A stretch of 64,000 bases of DNA from Ryuthela nishihirai. Its lineage: Eukaryota > Arthropoda > Arachnida > Araneae > Heptathelidae. The position numbers were made by a program, and so were the translations under genes. Below the pieces are notes generated by a model. The model saw only the letters and a program-made list of their open reading frames with translations. It had not been told where the DNA came from and searched no databases. Shown piece after piece: positions 47,626 through 60,900 of the stretch. The stretch is taken from contig JAWZYU010000034.1 in assembly GCA_038380435.1 (NCBI GenBank), positions 20,749,404-20,813,403 on the forward strand, given 5' to 3'. The stretch's first letter is position 1. Each line of letters starts with the position of its first letter.

Positions 47626-47844
47626 TATATTTTTATTATTTCTGCGGGACAGTCTTTTAAATCAGTTACTGCGGAATAGTCCTTCTTCTAGTAAAAATAA
47701 GACAACCAACAGTCACGGAGTTAATTAAAAGAAATAAAAATATGTATGTTGAATAAAATCTGTTATTTAATGTCTACGATTATGAAGCAAAAATGGCCTC
47801 ATAACTTTTCTTTATTAACACTGTACAAAATGATGAAGTTCATA
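47626..47844. repeat. Second copy of the ctgcgggacagtc repeat and spacer
   Basis: 47637-47692 repeats 46863-46918 with several substitutions, followed by similar but more diverged sequence. Each copy contains an internal near-repeat, ctgcgggacagtc / ctgcgggatagtcc. Confidence 0.65.
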
Positions 47845-48234
47845 GGGGCGGGGGTGGCTCAGATGGTGGCGCGCCAGGCTCGTAATCTGTAGTTCCCAGG
47901 TTCGATTCCCAGCTGGGTCAACGTTGAGATTTATCTCAGCAAAATTCGCCGCCCTGCCAACGGTCAGTAGGGGACACCAGTGGGCTTGGAAAGTCCGCCG
48001 TCCGTCGGATGGGATGTTAAGCCGTGACCCCGTGTGCGGGAGAGCCATACCCTGTGCAAGCTAAAGAACATGCTGGATGGCCTTCACAGGAAGCTACCAC
48101 CTCTATCCTAACAGCTGTTCCAGTGGGTCCCCTCCCCCAACCTTCACTGAGCCTTCGGGGTCCATGTGACCTGGCCATTTAGCCCATGGTGTGCAAAAAA
48201 GTGCCGCTCAGAGGTAAAACAATCCAATCCAATC
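47845..48234 (+). mobile_element. SINE family B, monomeric copy
   Basis: Head (ggggcgggggtggctcag), body and one tail unit with more substitutions than most copies. It ends in a short-repeat tail, caatccaatccaatc, which shows that the family carries a CCAAY-type tail and not poly-A. Confidence 0.9.
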
Positions 48235-48979
48235 GAATTGTTGAATCGAAGATGAAGACGGAATTTCATTTTTGTGGACTCATCTGCGCTAAATGACCTG
48301 CTCATATGGGTTCAAAGCTGGATAGGAGAAATTTAAATTCCCAAAAAGTTTTGTAGAGCAAATTTTAGTTTTCTTTTTCGGCTTATTCGGAATTTAAATC
48401 TGTGAAATCAACATGTCATCAGAGGACATTGTTCTATAAGGAAATTCTATTTAACCTTTTTCTTTAATCAGATAAAAAAAAAAAGATATTTTTGTACTCA
48501 AATTCTCCTTCCGTGTTTGCCTGTTAACACTTCTCGCAGCCTGCCTCTGCTTTAAGAGTTGTTTTCCCATTTTTTCTTTCGTTTTCCCTCGAAAGTGGAA
48601 AGAGAGAAAAAAATCCCTCAACTCTCTTAGCAGCCGCTGTCCTACTCATTTCTTCAAAATAAAAAGATCGCAGATGATCGAAATATTTTCTCATTCTGTG
48701 AGACAGAACTTCAAAGCTTTGCCCACACAAGTCGTCGCTATTTGTGGCAGCAGAATCTATTTTCAGTTAGGGAGAAAGCGATTCTGTTGCCACAAACGAT
48801 TTTATCTTCCGTTGCGACCACTCATTAACGGAACCACATGGTGATGGGAATCCACTTCGGCATTAGACAACGTCGCTTTGTGTCATTTGAAAACACTCGC
48901 TTCCCTCTCTTCCTCCTCTTCCCTCAGTGAGGAAGGTGGCATTTCGCATTCTGCAATGAAGGCGTCATCCCATGGGAAG
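48235..48979. other. Spacer, no confirmed gene
   Basis: Contains a pyrimidine-rich run ending cttccctcag at about 48927 that could pass for a splice acceptor, and a 68-codon minus frame (48524-48730). Neither is linked to recognisable coding sequence. Confidence 0.45.
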
Positions 48980-49657
48980 GTTGGGTTGGGTTGTTTTACC
49001 TCTGAGCGGCACTTTTTTGCACACCATGGGCTAAATGGCCAGGTCACATGGACCCCGAAGGCTCAGAGAAGGTTGGGGGAGGGGACCCACTGGAACAGCT
49101 GTTGGGAGACAGATGGTAGCCTCCCGTCAAGGCCATCCAGTGTGTTCTTTAATGTTGGGTTGTTTTACCTCTGAGCGGCACTTTTTTGCAAAAGATGGGT
49201 TAAATGGCCAGGTCACGTTAAGATCGTTGTGAGCTAAATCTAAGATGGTTAAATGGCCAGGTCACGTTAAGATCGTGTGAGCTAACTAAAGATGGTTAAA
49301 TGGCCAGGTCACGTTAAGATCGTGTGAGCTAACTTCTCTGAGCCCGAAGGCTCAGAGAAGGTTGGGGGAGGGGACCCACTGGAACAGCTGTTGGGAGACA
49401 GATGGTAGCCTCCCGTCTAGGCCAACCAGCGTGTTCTTTAACGTGCACAGGGTACGGCTCTCCCGCACATGGGACCACGGCTTAACGTCCCATCCGATGG
49501 ACGGCGGCCTTTCCAAGCCCATCGGTGTCCCCTACTGACCGTGGGCAGGGCGGGGAATTTTTCGGAGATAAATCTCAACGCTGACCCAGCTGGAACTCGA
49601 ACTTGGAAACTGCAGATTATGAGCCTGGCGCGCTACCGACTGAGGCACCCCCGCCCC
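48980..49657 (-). mobile_element. SINE family B array disrupted by a 47-50-bp triplication
   Basis: One full monomer (48980-49148), then a broken one. Three copies of a short unit containing taaatggccaggtcacgtta and agatcgtgtgagcta begin near 49194, 49244 and 49291. A partial monomer, body and head ending 49657 follow. The triplication joins a piece of the tail monomer to foreign sequence. Confidence 0.88.
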
Positions 49658-49836
49658 AGCCAGTTTGGGAGAATGTATGGAGGCAGAGCTATTACTCTAC
49701 TCCCCACCCTCAGCTATCCCATCCCCTGCCCATGTATGCCATCGGGTTCGAGACAAGCTCACCCCCCCCCCCCCATGAGAAGGAATGTCCTACGCCATAA
49801 AGCACAAACACACACACACAAAAAAACACTCTAGAT
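49658..49836. other. Spacer with poly-C and CA repeats
   Basis: C-run near 49762-49774 and a short CA repeat at 49805-49820. Nothing gene-like. Confidence 0.55.
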
Positions 49837-50644
49837 CAGGGATTCCCAATGTAGGGTACGACGTAAAATTTTTTGGGGTACAGTCGCTCAAGAAAGTATC
49901 CGAACACTATGGCTGATTACAGAATTCAGAAAAATATCTGGCAACGATTTTTTTCTTAGAAAATAGTGATCCGGCAACCTTCGTGTCACGTGATTGCAGA
50001 ATTCAGGAAAAATATCTGGAGCGTGTACAGCAACTGTACACGCTCCAGTTACCGTTCAGAGCAAACTGGAGCGTGTGCAGTTACTGCACACGCTCCAGTT
50101 TGCTGTGAACGGTAACTGCACACGCTCAATATTTCTGTGAGTGAGCCCACACGATCCAGGTCTTTGTGAGCTCACACGATCCAGTGTGCTGTGAACATTA
50201 ACCGCAACCGCTCCAGTTTGCTGTGAACGGTAACTGCACACGCTCAGTATTTACGTGAGTAAGCCCACACGGTCCAGGTCTTTGTTAGCTCACACGATCC
50301 AATGTGCTGTGAACATTAACCGCAACCTCTCCAGTTTGCTGTGAACAGTAACTGCACACGCTCCATATTCATTGCATTATATATTCATACGCATTATATA
50401 CATTAAAAAACGTATCCGAACACTACGGTTGATTACAGAATACAGAAAAAATATCTGACAACGATTTCTTTAGAAATTAGTGATCTGGCACGAAGGTTGC
50501 CAGATAACTAATTTCTAAAAAAATCGTTGTCAGATATTTTTTCTGTATTCTGTAATCAACCATAGTGTTCGGATTCTTTTTTGAGCGACTGTACGCGGTG
50601 AGAGCTCAAAGGTCTTAAATCTAGTAACAAAGTCGCTAAGTTGG
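49837..50644 (+). mobile_element. Left end of a hAT-like element, interrupted by a MITE
   Basis: The left end cagggattcccaa (49837-) is preceded by ctctagat (49829-49836), which fits the 8-bp hAT target pattern nTnnnnAn. The opposite end type, ggttgagaaccactg (reverse complement cagtggttctcaacc), closes every unit of the adjacent 130-bp array, and that sequence resembles hAT/Charlie-type terminal repeats. The two ends match imperfectly (CAG-GG-TTC-CAA). A 711-bp MITE lies inside at 49881-50591. No transposase seen; the right flank is beyond the window. Confidence 0.6.
49881..50591. mobile_element. Tc1/mariner-like palindromic MITE, complete
   Basis: Terminal repeats start cagtcgctcaagaaagtatc and end gagcgactg, with TA on both sides (49879-49880, 50592-50593). 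It contains a 69-bp near-perfect palindrome at 50048-50116. The central right part folds around gatctggcacgaaggttgcc. It shares the tcattgcattatatattcat spacer with the truncated copy at 20178. 711 bp, no coding capacity. Confidence 0.9.
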
Positions 50645-50885
50645 CATTATTATACTATAACTATAGTTTTATCTATCTATACAAGGGGTATGCCAGTTAC
50701 ATACACATTTCCAGGGGGTACGTGAAGCATAAAAGGTTGAGAACCACTGATATATATGTTTTACTTTATTCCCATTGTTATTCTATAACTATAGTTTTAT
50801 CTATCTATACAAGGGGTACGCCAGTTACATACACATTTCCATGGGGTACGTGAAGCAAAAAAGGTTGAGAACCACTGATATATAT

Positions 50886-50998
50886 ATATAAAAAAAAAAA
50901 ATACCCCCTCAAGCAGCTGCTTGCCACAGAGGTCTGACAGGAGCCTGTCAGTTTATATGCCAGAGTAGAAGGTCTGAGAGGATGGCAGGACCTCAGCA
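50886..50998 (-). mobile_element. SINE family A fragment inserted in the 130-bp array
   Basis: A truncated minus-strand copy (taccccctcaagcagctgct ... gatggcaggacctcagca) with an A-run is flanked by the 11-bp duplication ctgatatatat at 50875-50885 and 50999-51009. It interrupts an array unit, so it is younger than the formation of that part of the array. Confidence 0.88.
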
Positions 50999-51930
50999 CT
51001 GATATATATGTTTTATTTTATTCCCATTGTTATACTATAACTATAGTTTTATCTATCTATACAAGGGGTACGCCAGTTACACGCACATTTCCAGGGGGTA
51101 CGTGAAGCATAAAAGGTTGAGAACCACGGATATATATATATATGTTTTATTTTATTCCCATTGTTATACTATAACTATAGTTTTATCTATCTATACAAGG
51201 GGTACGCCAGTTACATACACATTTCCAGGGGGTACGTGAAGCATAAAAGGTTGAGAACCACTGATATATATTTCATTTTATTCCCATTGTTATACTATAA
51301 CTATAGTTTTATCTATCTGTACAAGGTGTACGCCAGTTACATAACATTTCCAGGGGGTACGTGAAGCATAAAAGGTTGAGAACCACTGATATATGTTTTG
51401 TTTTATTCCCATTGTTATACTATAACTATAGTTTTATCTATCTATGCAAGGTGTACGTCAGTTACATAAACATTTCCAAGGGGTACTTGAAGCATAAAAG
51501 GTTCAGAACCACTGATATATATGTTACATTTTATTCCTATTGTTATACTTTAACTATAGTTTTATCTATCTATACAATGGGTAAGCCAGTTACATACACA
51601 TTTCCAGGGGGTACGTGAAGCATAAAAGGTTGAGAACGACTGATATATATATGTTTTATTTTATTCCCACTGTTATACCATAACTATAGTTTTATCTATC
51701 TATACAATGGGTAAGCCAGTTACATACACATTTCCAGGGGGTACGTGAAGCATAAAACATTGAGAACCACTGATACATTTATTTTTTATTTTATTTCCAT
51801 TGTTACACTATTACTATAGTTTTATCTATCTATACAATGGGTAAGCCAGTTACATACACATTTCCAGGGGGTAAGTGAAGCATAAAAGGTTGAGAACCAC
51901 TAATATATATATGTTTTATTTTATTCCCAT

Positions 51931-54900
51931 TGTAACTGTAGTTATAGATAAAACTATAGTTATATCTATAACTATAGTTTTATCTATCTATACAAGTGGT
52001 ACGCCAGTTACATACACATTTCCAGGGGGTACGTGAAGCATAAAAGGTTGAGAACCACTGATATATATATATATATATTTTATTTTATTCCCATTGTTAT
52101 TCTATAACTATAGTTTTATCTATCTATACAAGGGGTACGCCAGTTACCTACACATTTTCAGGGAGTACGTGAAGCATAAAAGGTTGAGAACCACTGATAT
52201 ATATTTCATTTTATTCCCATTGTTATACTATAACTATAGTTTTATCTATCTGTACAAGGGGTACGCAAGTTACATACACATTTCCAGGGTGTACGTGAAG
52301 CATAAAAGGTTGAGAACCACTGATATATATGTTTTATTTTATTCCCATTGTTACAATATTACGATAGTTTTATCTATCAATACAAGGGGTACGCCAGTTA
52401 CATACACATTTCCGGGGGGTACGTGAAGCATAAAAGGTTGAGAACCACTGATATATATGTTACATTTTATTCCTATTGTTATACTATAACTGTAGTTTTA
52501 TCTATCTATACAATGGGTAAGCCAGTTACATACACATTTCCAGGGGGTACGTGAAGCATAGAAGTTTGAGAACCACAGATATATATATGTTTTATTTTAT
52601 TCCCATTGTAACTATAGTTATAGATAAAACTATAGTTATATCTATAACTAGACTTTTATCTATCTATACAAGGGGTAAGCCAGTTACCTACACATTTGCA
52701 GGGGGTACGTGAAGCATAAATGGTTGAGAACCACTGATATATTTATTATTTATTTTATTCCCATTGTTACAATATTACGATAGTTTTATCTATCAATACA
52801 AGGGGTACGCCAGTTACATACACATTTCCAGGGGGTACGTGAAGCATAAAAGGTTGAGAACCACTGATATATTTATTTTTTATTTTATTCCCATTGTTAC
52901 AATATTACGATAGTTTTATCTATCAATACAAGGGGTACGCCAGTTACATACACATTTCCAGGGGGTACGTGAAGCATAAAAGGTTGAGAACCACTGATAT
53001 ATTTATTTTTTATTTTATTCCCATTGTTACAATATTACGATAGTTTTATCTATCAATACAAGGGGTACGCCAGTTACATACACATTTCCAGGGGGTACGT
53101 GAAGCATAAAAGGTTGAGAACCACTGATATATTTATTTTTTATTTTATTCCCATTGTTACAATATTACGATAGTTTTATCTATCAATACAAGGGGTACGC
53201 CAGTTACATACACATTTCCAGGGGGTACGTGAAGCATAAAAGGTTGAGAACCACTGATATATTTATTTTTTATTTTATTCCCATTGTTACAATATTACGA
53301 TAGTTTTATCTATCAATACAAGGGGTACGCCAGTTACATACACATTTCCAGGGGGTACGTGAAGCATAAAAGGTTGAGAACCACTGATATATTTATTTTT
53401 TATTTTATTCCCATTGTTACAATATTACGATAGTTTTATCTATCAATACAAGGGGTACGCCAGTTACATACACATTTCCAGGGGGTACATGAAGCATAAA
53501 AGGTTGAGAACCACTGATATATTTATTTTTTATTTTATTCCCATTGTTACAATATTACGATAGTTTTATCTATCAATACAAGGGGTACGCCAGTTACATA
53601 CACATTTCCAGGGGGTACGTGAAGCATAAAAGGTTGAGAACCACTGATATATTTATTTTTTATTTTATTCCCATTGTTACAATATTACGATAGTTTTATC
53701 TATCAATACAAGGGGTTACGCCAGTTACATACACATTTCCAGGGGGTACGTGAAGCATAAAAGGTTGAGAACCACTGATATATTTATTTTTTATTTTATT
53801 CCCATTGTTACAATATTACGATAGTTTTATCTATCAATACAAGGGGTACGCCAGTTACATACACATTTCCAGGGGGTACGTGAAGCATAAAAGGTTGAGA
53901 ACCACTGATATATTTATTTTTTATTTTATTCCCATTGTTACAATATTACGATAGTTTTATCTATCAATACAAGGGGTACGCCAGTTACATACACTTTTCC
54001 AGGGGGTACGTGAAGCATAAAAGGTTGAGAACCACTGATATATTTATTTTTTATTTTATTCCCATTGTTACAATATTACGATAGTTTTATCTATCAATAC
54101 AAGGGGTACGCCAGTTACATACACATTTCCAGGGGGTACGTGAAGCATAAAAGGTTGAGAACCACTGATATATTTATTTTTTATTTTATTCCCATTGTTA
54201 CAATATTACGAGAGTTTTATCTATCAATACAAGGGGTACGCCAGTTACATACACATTTCCAGGGGGTACGTGAAGCATAAAAGGTTGAGAACCACTGATA
54301 TATTTATTTTTTATTTTATTCCCATTGTTACAATATTACGATAGTTTTATCTATCAATACAAGGGGTACGGCAGTTACATACACATTTCCAGGGGGTACA
54401 TGAAGCATAAAAGGTTGAGAACCACTGATATATTTATTTTTTATTTTATTCCCATTGTTACAATATTACGATAGTTTTATCTATCAATACAAGGGGTACG
54501 CCAGTTACATACACATTTCCAGGGGGTACGTGAAGCATAAAAGGTTGAGAACCACTGATATATTTATTTTTTATTTTATTCCCATTGTTACAATATTACG
54601 ATAGTTTTATCTATCAATACAAGGGGTACGCCAGTTACATACACATTTCCAGGGGGTACATGAAGCATAAAAGGTTGAGAACCACTGATATATTTATTTT
54701 TTATTTTATTCCCATTGTTACAATATTACGATAGTTTTATCTATCAATACAAGGGGTACGCCAGTTACATACACATTTCCAGGGGGTACATGAAGCATAA
54801 AAGGTTGAGAACCACTGATATATTTATTTTTTATTTTATTCCTATTGTTACAATATTACGATAGTTTTATCTATCAATACAAGGGGTACGCCAGTTACAT

Positions 54901-57900
54901 ACACATTTCCAGGGGGTACATGAAGCATAAAAGGTTGAGAACCACTGATATATTTATTTTTTATTTTATTCCCATTGTTACAATATTACGATAGTTTTAT
55001 CTATCAATACAAGGGGTACGCCAGTTACATACACATTTCCAGGGGGTACGTGAAGCATAAAAGGTTGAGAACCACTGATATATTTATTTTTTATTTTATT
55101 CCCATTGTTACAATATTACGATAGTTTTATCTATCAATACAAGGGGTACGCCAGTTACATACACATTTCCAGGGGGTACGTGAAGCATAAAAGGTTGAGA
55201 ACCACTGATATATTTATTTTTCATTTTATTCCCATTGTTACAATATTACGATAGTTTTATCTATCAATACAAGGGGTACGCCAGTTACATACACATTTCC
55301 AGGGGGTACATGAAGCATAAAAGGTTGAGAACCACTGATATATTTATTTTTTATTTTATTCCCATTGTTACAATATTACGATAGTTTTATCTATCAATAC
55401 AAGGGGTACGCCAGTTACATACACATTTCCAGGGGGTACATGAAGCATAAAAGGTTGAGAACCACTGATATATTTATTTTTTATTTTATTCCCATTGTTA
55501 CAATATTACGATAGTTTTATCTATCAATACAAGGGGTACGCCAGTTACATACACATTTCCAGGGGGTACGTGAAGCATAAAAGGTTGAGAACCACTGATA
55601 TATTTATTTTTTATTTTATTCCCATTGTTACAATATTACGATAGTTTTATCTATCAATACAAGGGGTACGCCAGTTACATACACATTTCCAGGGGGTACG
55701 TGAAGCATAAAAGGTTGAGAACCACTGATATATTTATTTTTTATTTTATTCCCATTGTTACAATATTACGATAGTTTTATCTATCAATACAAGGGGTACG
55801 CCAGTTACATACACATTTCCAGGGGGTAGGTGAAGCATAAAAGGTTGAGAACCACTGATATATTTATTTTTTATTTTATTCCCATTGTTACAATATTACG
55901 ATAGTTTTATCTATCAATACAAGGGGTACGCCAGTTACATACACATTTCCAGGGGGTACGTGAAGCATAAAAGGTTGAGAACCACTGATATATTTATTTT
56001 TTATTTTATTCCCATTGTAACAATATTACGATAGTTTTATCTATCAATACAAGGGGTACGCCAGTTACATACACATTTCCAGGGGGTACATGAAGCATAA
56101 AAGGTTGAGAACCACTGATATATTTATTATTTATTTTATTCCCATTGTTACAATATTACGATAGTTTTATCTATCAATACAAGGGGTACGCCAGTTACAT
56201 ACACATTTCCAGGGGGTACATGAAGCATAAAAGGTTGAGAACCACTGATATATTTATTTTTTATTTTATTCCCATTGTTACAATATTACGATAGTTTTAT
56301 CTATCAATACAAGGGGTACGCCAGTTACATACACATTTCCAGGGGGTACATGAAGCATAAAAGGTTGAGAACCACTGATATATTTATGTTTTATTTTATT
56401 CCCATTGTTACAATATTACGATAGTTTTATCTATCTATACAAGGGGTAAGCCAGTTACATATACATTTCCAGGGGGTACATGAAGCATAAAATTTTGAGA
56501 ACCACTGATATATTTATGTTTTATTTTATTCCCATTGTTACAATATTACGATAGTTTTATCTATCTATACAAGGGGTAAGCCAGTTACATACACATTTCC
56601 AGGGGGTACATGAAGCATAAAAGGTTGAGAACCACTGATATATTTATGTTTTATTTTATTCCCATTGTTACAATATTACGATAGTTTTATCTATCTATAC
56701 AAGGGGTAAGCCAGTTACATACACATTTCCAGGGGGTACATGAAGCATAAAAGGTTGAGAACCACTGATATATTTATGTTTTATTTTATTCCCATTGTTA
56801 CAATATTACGATAGTTTTATCTATTTATACAAGGGGTAAGCCAGTTACATACACATTTCCAGGGGGTACATGAAGCATAAAAGGTTGAGAACCACTGATA
56901 TATTTATTTTTTATTTTATTCCCATTGTTACAATATTACGATAGTTTTATCTATTTATACAAGGGGTAAGCCAGTTACATACACATTTCCAGGGGGTACG
57001 TGAAGCATAAAAGTTTGAGAACCACTGATATATATATATATGTTATATTTTATTCCCATTGTTATACTATAACTGTAGTTTTATCTATCTATACAAGGGG
57101 TAAGCCAGTTACATACACATTTCCAGGGGGTACGTGAAGCATAAAAGGTTGAGAACCACTGATATATATATATATGTTTTATTTTATTCCCATTGTTATA
57201 CTATAACTGTAGTTTTATCTATCTATACAAGGGGTACGCCAGTTACGTACACATTTCCAAGGGGTACGTGAAGCATAAAAGGTTGAGAACCACTGATATA
57301 TATATATATGTTTTATTTTATTCCCACTGTTATACTATAACTATAGTTTTATCTATCTATACAAGGGGTACGCCAGTTACATACACATTTCCAAGGGGTA
57401 CGTGAAGCATAAAAGGTTGAGAACCACTGATATATATATATATGTTTTATTTTATTCCCATTGTTATACTATAACTGTAGTTTTATCTATCTATACAAGG
57501 GGTAAGCCAGTTACATACATATTTATAGGGGGTACGTGAAGCATAAAAGGTTGAGAACCACTGATATATATATATATGTTTTATTTTATTCCCATTGTTA
57601 TACTATAACTGTAGTTTTATCTATCTATACAAGGGGTAAGCCAGTTACATACACATTTCCAGGGGGTACGTGAAGCATAAAAGGTTGAGAACCACTGATA
57701 TATATGTTTTATTTTATTCCCACTGTTATACTATAACTATAATTTTATCTATCTATTACAATGGGTAATCCAGTTACATACATATTTCCAGGGGGTACGT
57801 GAAGCATAGAAGTTTGAGAACCACTGATATATATATATGCTTTATTTTATTCCCATTGTAACTATAGTTATAGATAAAACTATAGTTATATCTATAACTA

Positions 57901-60900
57901 TAGTTTTATCTATCTATACAAGGGGTACGCCAGTTACATACACATATCCAGGGGGTACGTGAAGCATAAAAGGTTGAGAACCACTGATATATATGTTTCA
58001 TTTTATTCCCATTGTTATACTATAACTATAGTTTTATCTATCTATACAAGGGGTACGAAAGTTACATGCACATTTCCAAGGGGTACTTGAAGCATAAAAG
58101 ATTGAGAACCACTGATATATATATATATGTTTTATTTTATTCCCATTGTAACTATAGTTATAGATAAAACTATAGTTATATCTATAACTATAGTTTTATC
58201 TATCTATACAAGGGGTAAGCCAGTTACATACACATTTCCAAGGGGTACGTGAAGCATAAAAGGTTGAGAACCACTGATATATATATGTTTTATTTTATTC
58301 CCATTGTTATACTAAAACTGTAGTTTTATCTATCTATGCGAGGGGTAAGCCAGTTACATACACATTTCCAGGGGGTACGTGAAGCATAAAAGGTTGAGAA
58401 CCACTGATATATTTATTTTTTATTTTATTCCCATTGTTACAATATTACGATAGTTTTATCTATCTATACAAGGGGTAAGCCAGTTACATACACATTTCCA
58501 GGGGGTACGTGAAGAATAAAAGGTTGAGAACATCTGATATATTTATGTTTTATTTTATTCCCATTGTTATACTATAACTGTAGTTTTATCTATCTATACA
58601 AGGGGTACGCCAGTTACATAACCATTTCCAGGGGGTACGTGAAGCATAAAAGGTTGAGAACCACTGATATATATATGTTTTATTTTATTCCCACTGTTAT
58701 ACTATAACTATAATTTTATCTATCTATACAATGGGTAATCCAGTTACATACATATTTCCAGGGGGTACGTGAAGCATAGAAGTTTGAGAACCACTGATAT
58801 ATATATATGCTTTATTTTATTTCCATTGTAACTATAGTTATAGATAAAACTATAGTTATATCTATAACTATAGTTTTATTTATCTATACAAGGGGTACGC
58901 CAGTTACATGCACATTTCCAAGGGGTATTTGAAGCATAAAAGATTGAGAACCACTGATATATATATATATATGTTTTATTTTATTCCCATTGTAACTATA
59001 GTTATAGATAAAACTATAGTTATATCTATAACTATAGTTTTATCAATCTATACAAGGGGTAAGCCAGTTACATAGAAATTTCCAGGGGGTACGTGAAGCA
59101 TAAAAGGTTGAGAACAACTGATATATTTATGTTTTATTTTACTCCCATTGTTATACTATAACTATAGTTTTATCTATCTATACAAGGGGTACGCCAGTTA
59201 CATATACATTTCCAGGGGGTACGTGAAGCATAAAAGGTTGAGAACCACTGATATATATTTCATTTTATTCCCATTGTTATACTATAACTATAGTTTTATC
59301 TATCTGTACAAGGTGTACGCCAGTTACATACACATTTCCAAGGGGTACGTGAAGCATAAAAGGTTGAGAACCACTGATATATATGTTTTGTTTTATTCCC
59401 ATTGATATACTATAACTATAGTTTTATCTATCTATGCAAGGTGTACGTCAGTTACATAAACATTTCCAAGGGGTACTTGAAGCATAAAAGGTTGAGAACC
59501 ACTGATATATATGTTACATTTTATTCCTATTGTTATACTTTAACTATAGTTTTATCTATCTATACAATGGGTAAGCCAGTTACATACACATTTCCAGGGG
59601 GTACGTGAAGCATAAAAGGTTGAGAACCACTGATATATATATGTTTTATTTTATTCCCACTGTTATACTATAACTATAGTTTTATCTATCTATACAATGG
59701 GTAATCCAGTTACATACACATTTGCAGGGGGTACGTGAAACATAGAAGTTTGAGAACCACTGATATATATATGTTTTATTTTATTCCCATTGTAACTATA
59801 GTTATAGATAAAACTATAGTTATATCTATAACTAGACTTTTATCTATCTATACAAGGGGTAAGCCAGTTACATACACAATTCCAGGGGGTACGTGAAGCA
59901 TAAAAGGTTGAGAACCACTGATATATTTATTTTTTATTTTATTCCCATTGTTACAATATTACGATAGTTTTATCTATCAATACAAGGGGTACGCCAGTTA
60001 CATACACATTTCCAGGGGGTACGTGAAGCATAAAAGGTTGAGAACCACTGATATATATATATATGTTTTATTTTATTCCCATTGTTATACTCCAACTATA
60101 GTTTTATCTATCTATACAAGGGATAAGCCAGTTACATACACATTTCCAGGGGGTACGTGAAGCATAAAAGTTTGAGAACCACTGATATATATATGTTTCA
60201 TTTTATTCCCATTGTAACTATAGTTATAGATAAAACTATAGTTATATCTATAACTAGACTTTTATCTATCTATACAAGGGGTAAGCCAGTTACATACACA
60301 TTTCCAGGGTGTACGTGAAGCATAAAAGGTTGATACTGATATATATATGTTACCACTGATATATACCACTGATATATATATGTTCTATTTTATTCCCATT
60401 GTTATACTATAGCTATAGTTTTATCTATCTATACAATGGGTAAGCCAGTTACATACACATTTCCAGGGGGTAAGTGAAGCATAAAAGGTTGAGAACCACT
60501 AATATATATATGTTTTATTTTATTCCCATTGTAACTGTAGTTATAGATAAAACTATAGTTATATCTATAACTATAGTTTTATCTATCTATACAAGGGGTA
60601 AGCCAGCTACATACACATTTCCAGGGGGTACGTGAAGCATAAAACATTGAGAACCACTGATACATTTATTTTTTATTTTATTTCCATTGTTACACTATTA
60701 CTATAGTTTTATCTATCTATACAATGGGTAAGCCAGTTACATACACATTTCCAGGGGGTAAGTGAAGCATAAAAGGTTGAGAACCACTAATATATATGTT
60801 TTATTTTATTCCCATTGTTATTCTATAACTATAGTTTTATCTATCTATACAAGGGGTACGCCAGTTACCTACACATTTTCAGGGAGTACGTGAAGCATAA

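Noticed and set aside
48878..48960. Plus-strand exon after a pyrimidine tract ending cttccctcag
   Set aside because: The downstream sequence soon enters a SINE and has no recognisable coding signal or donor.
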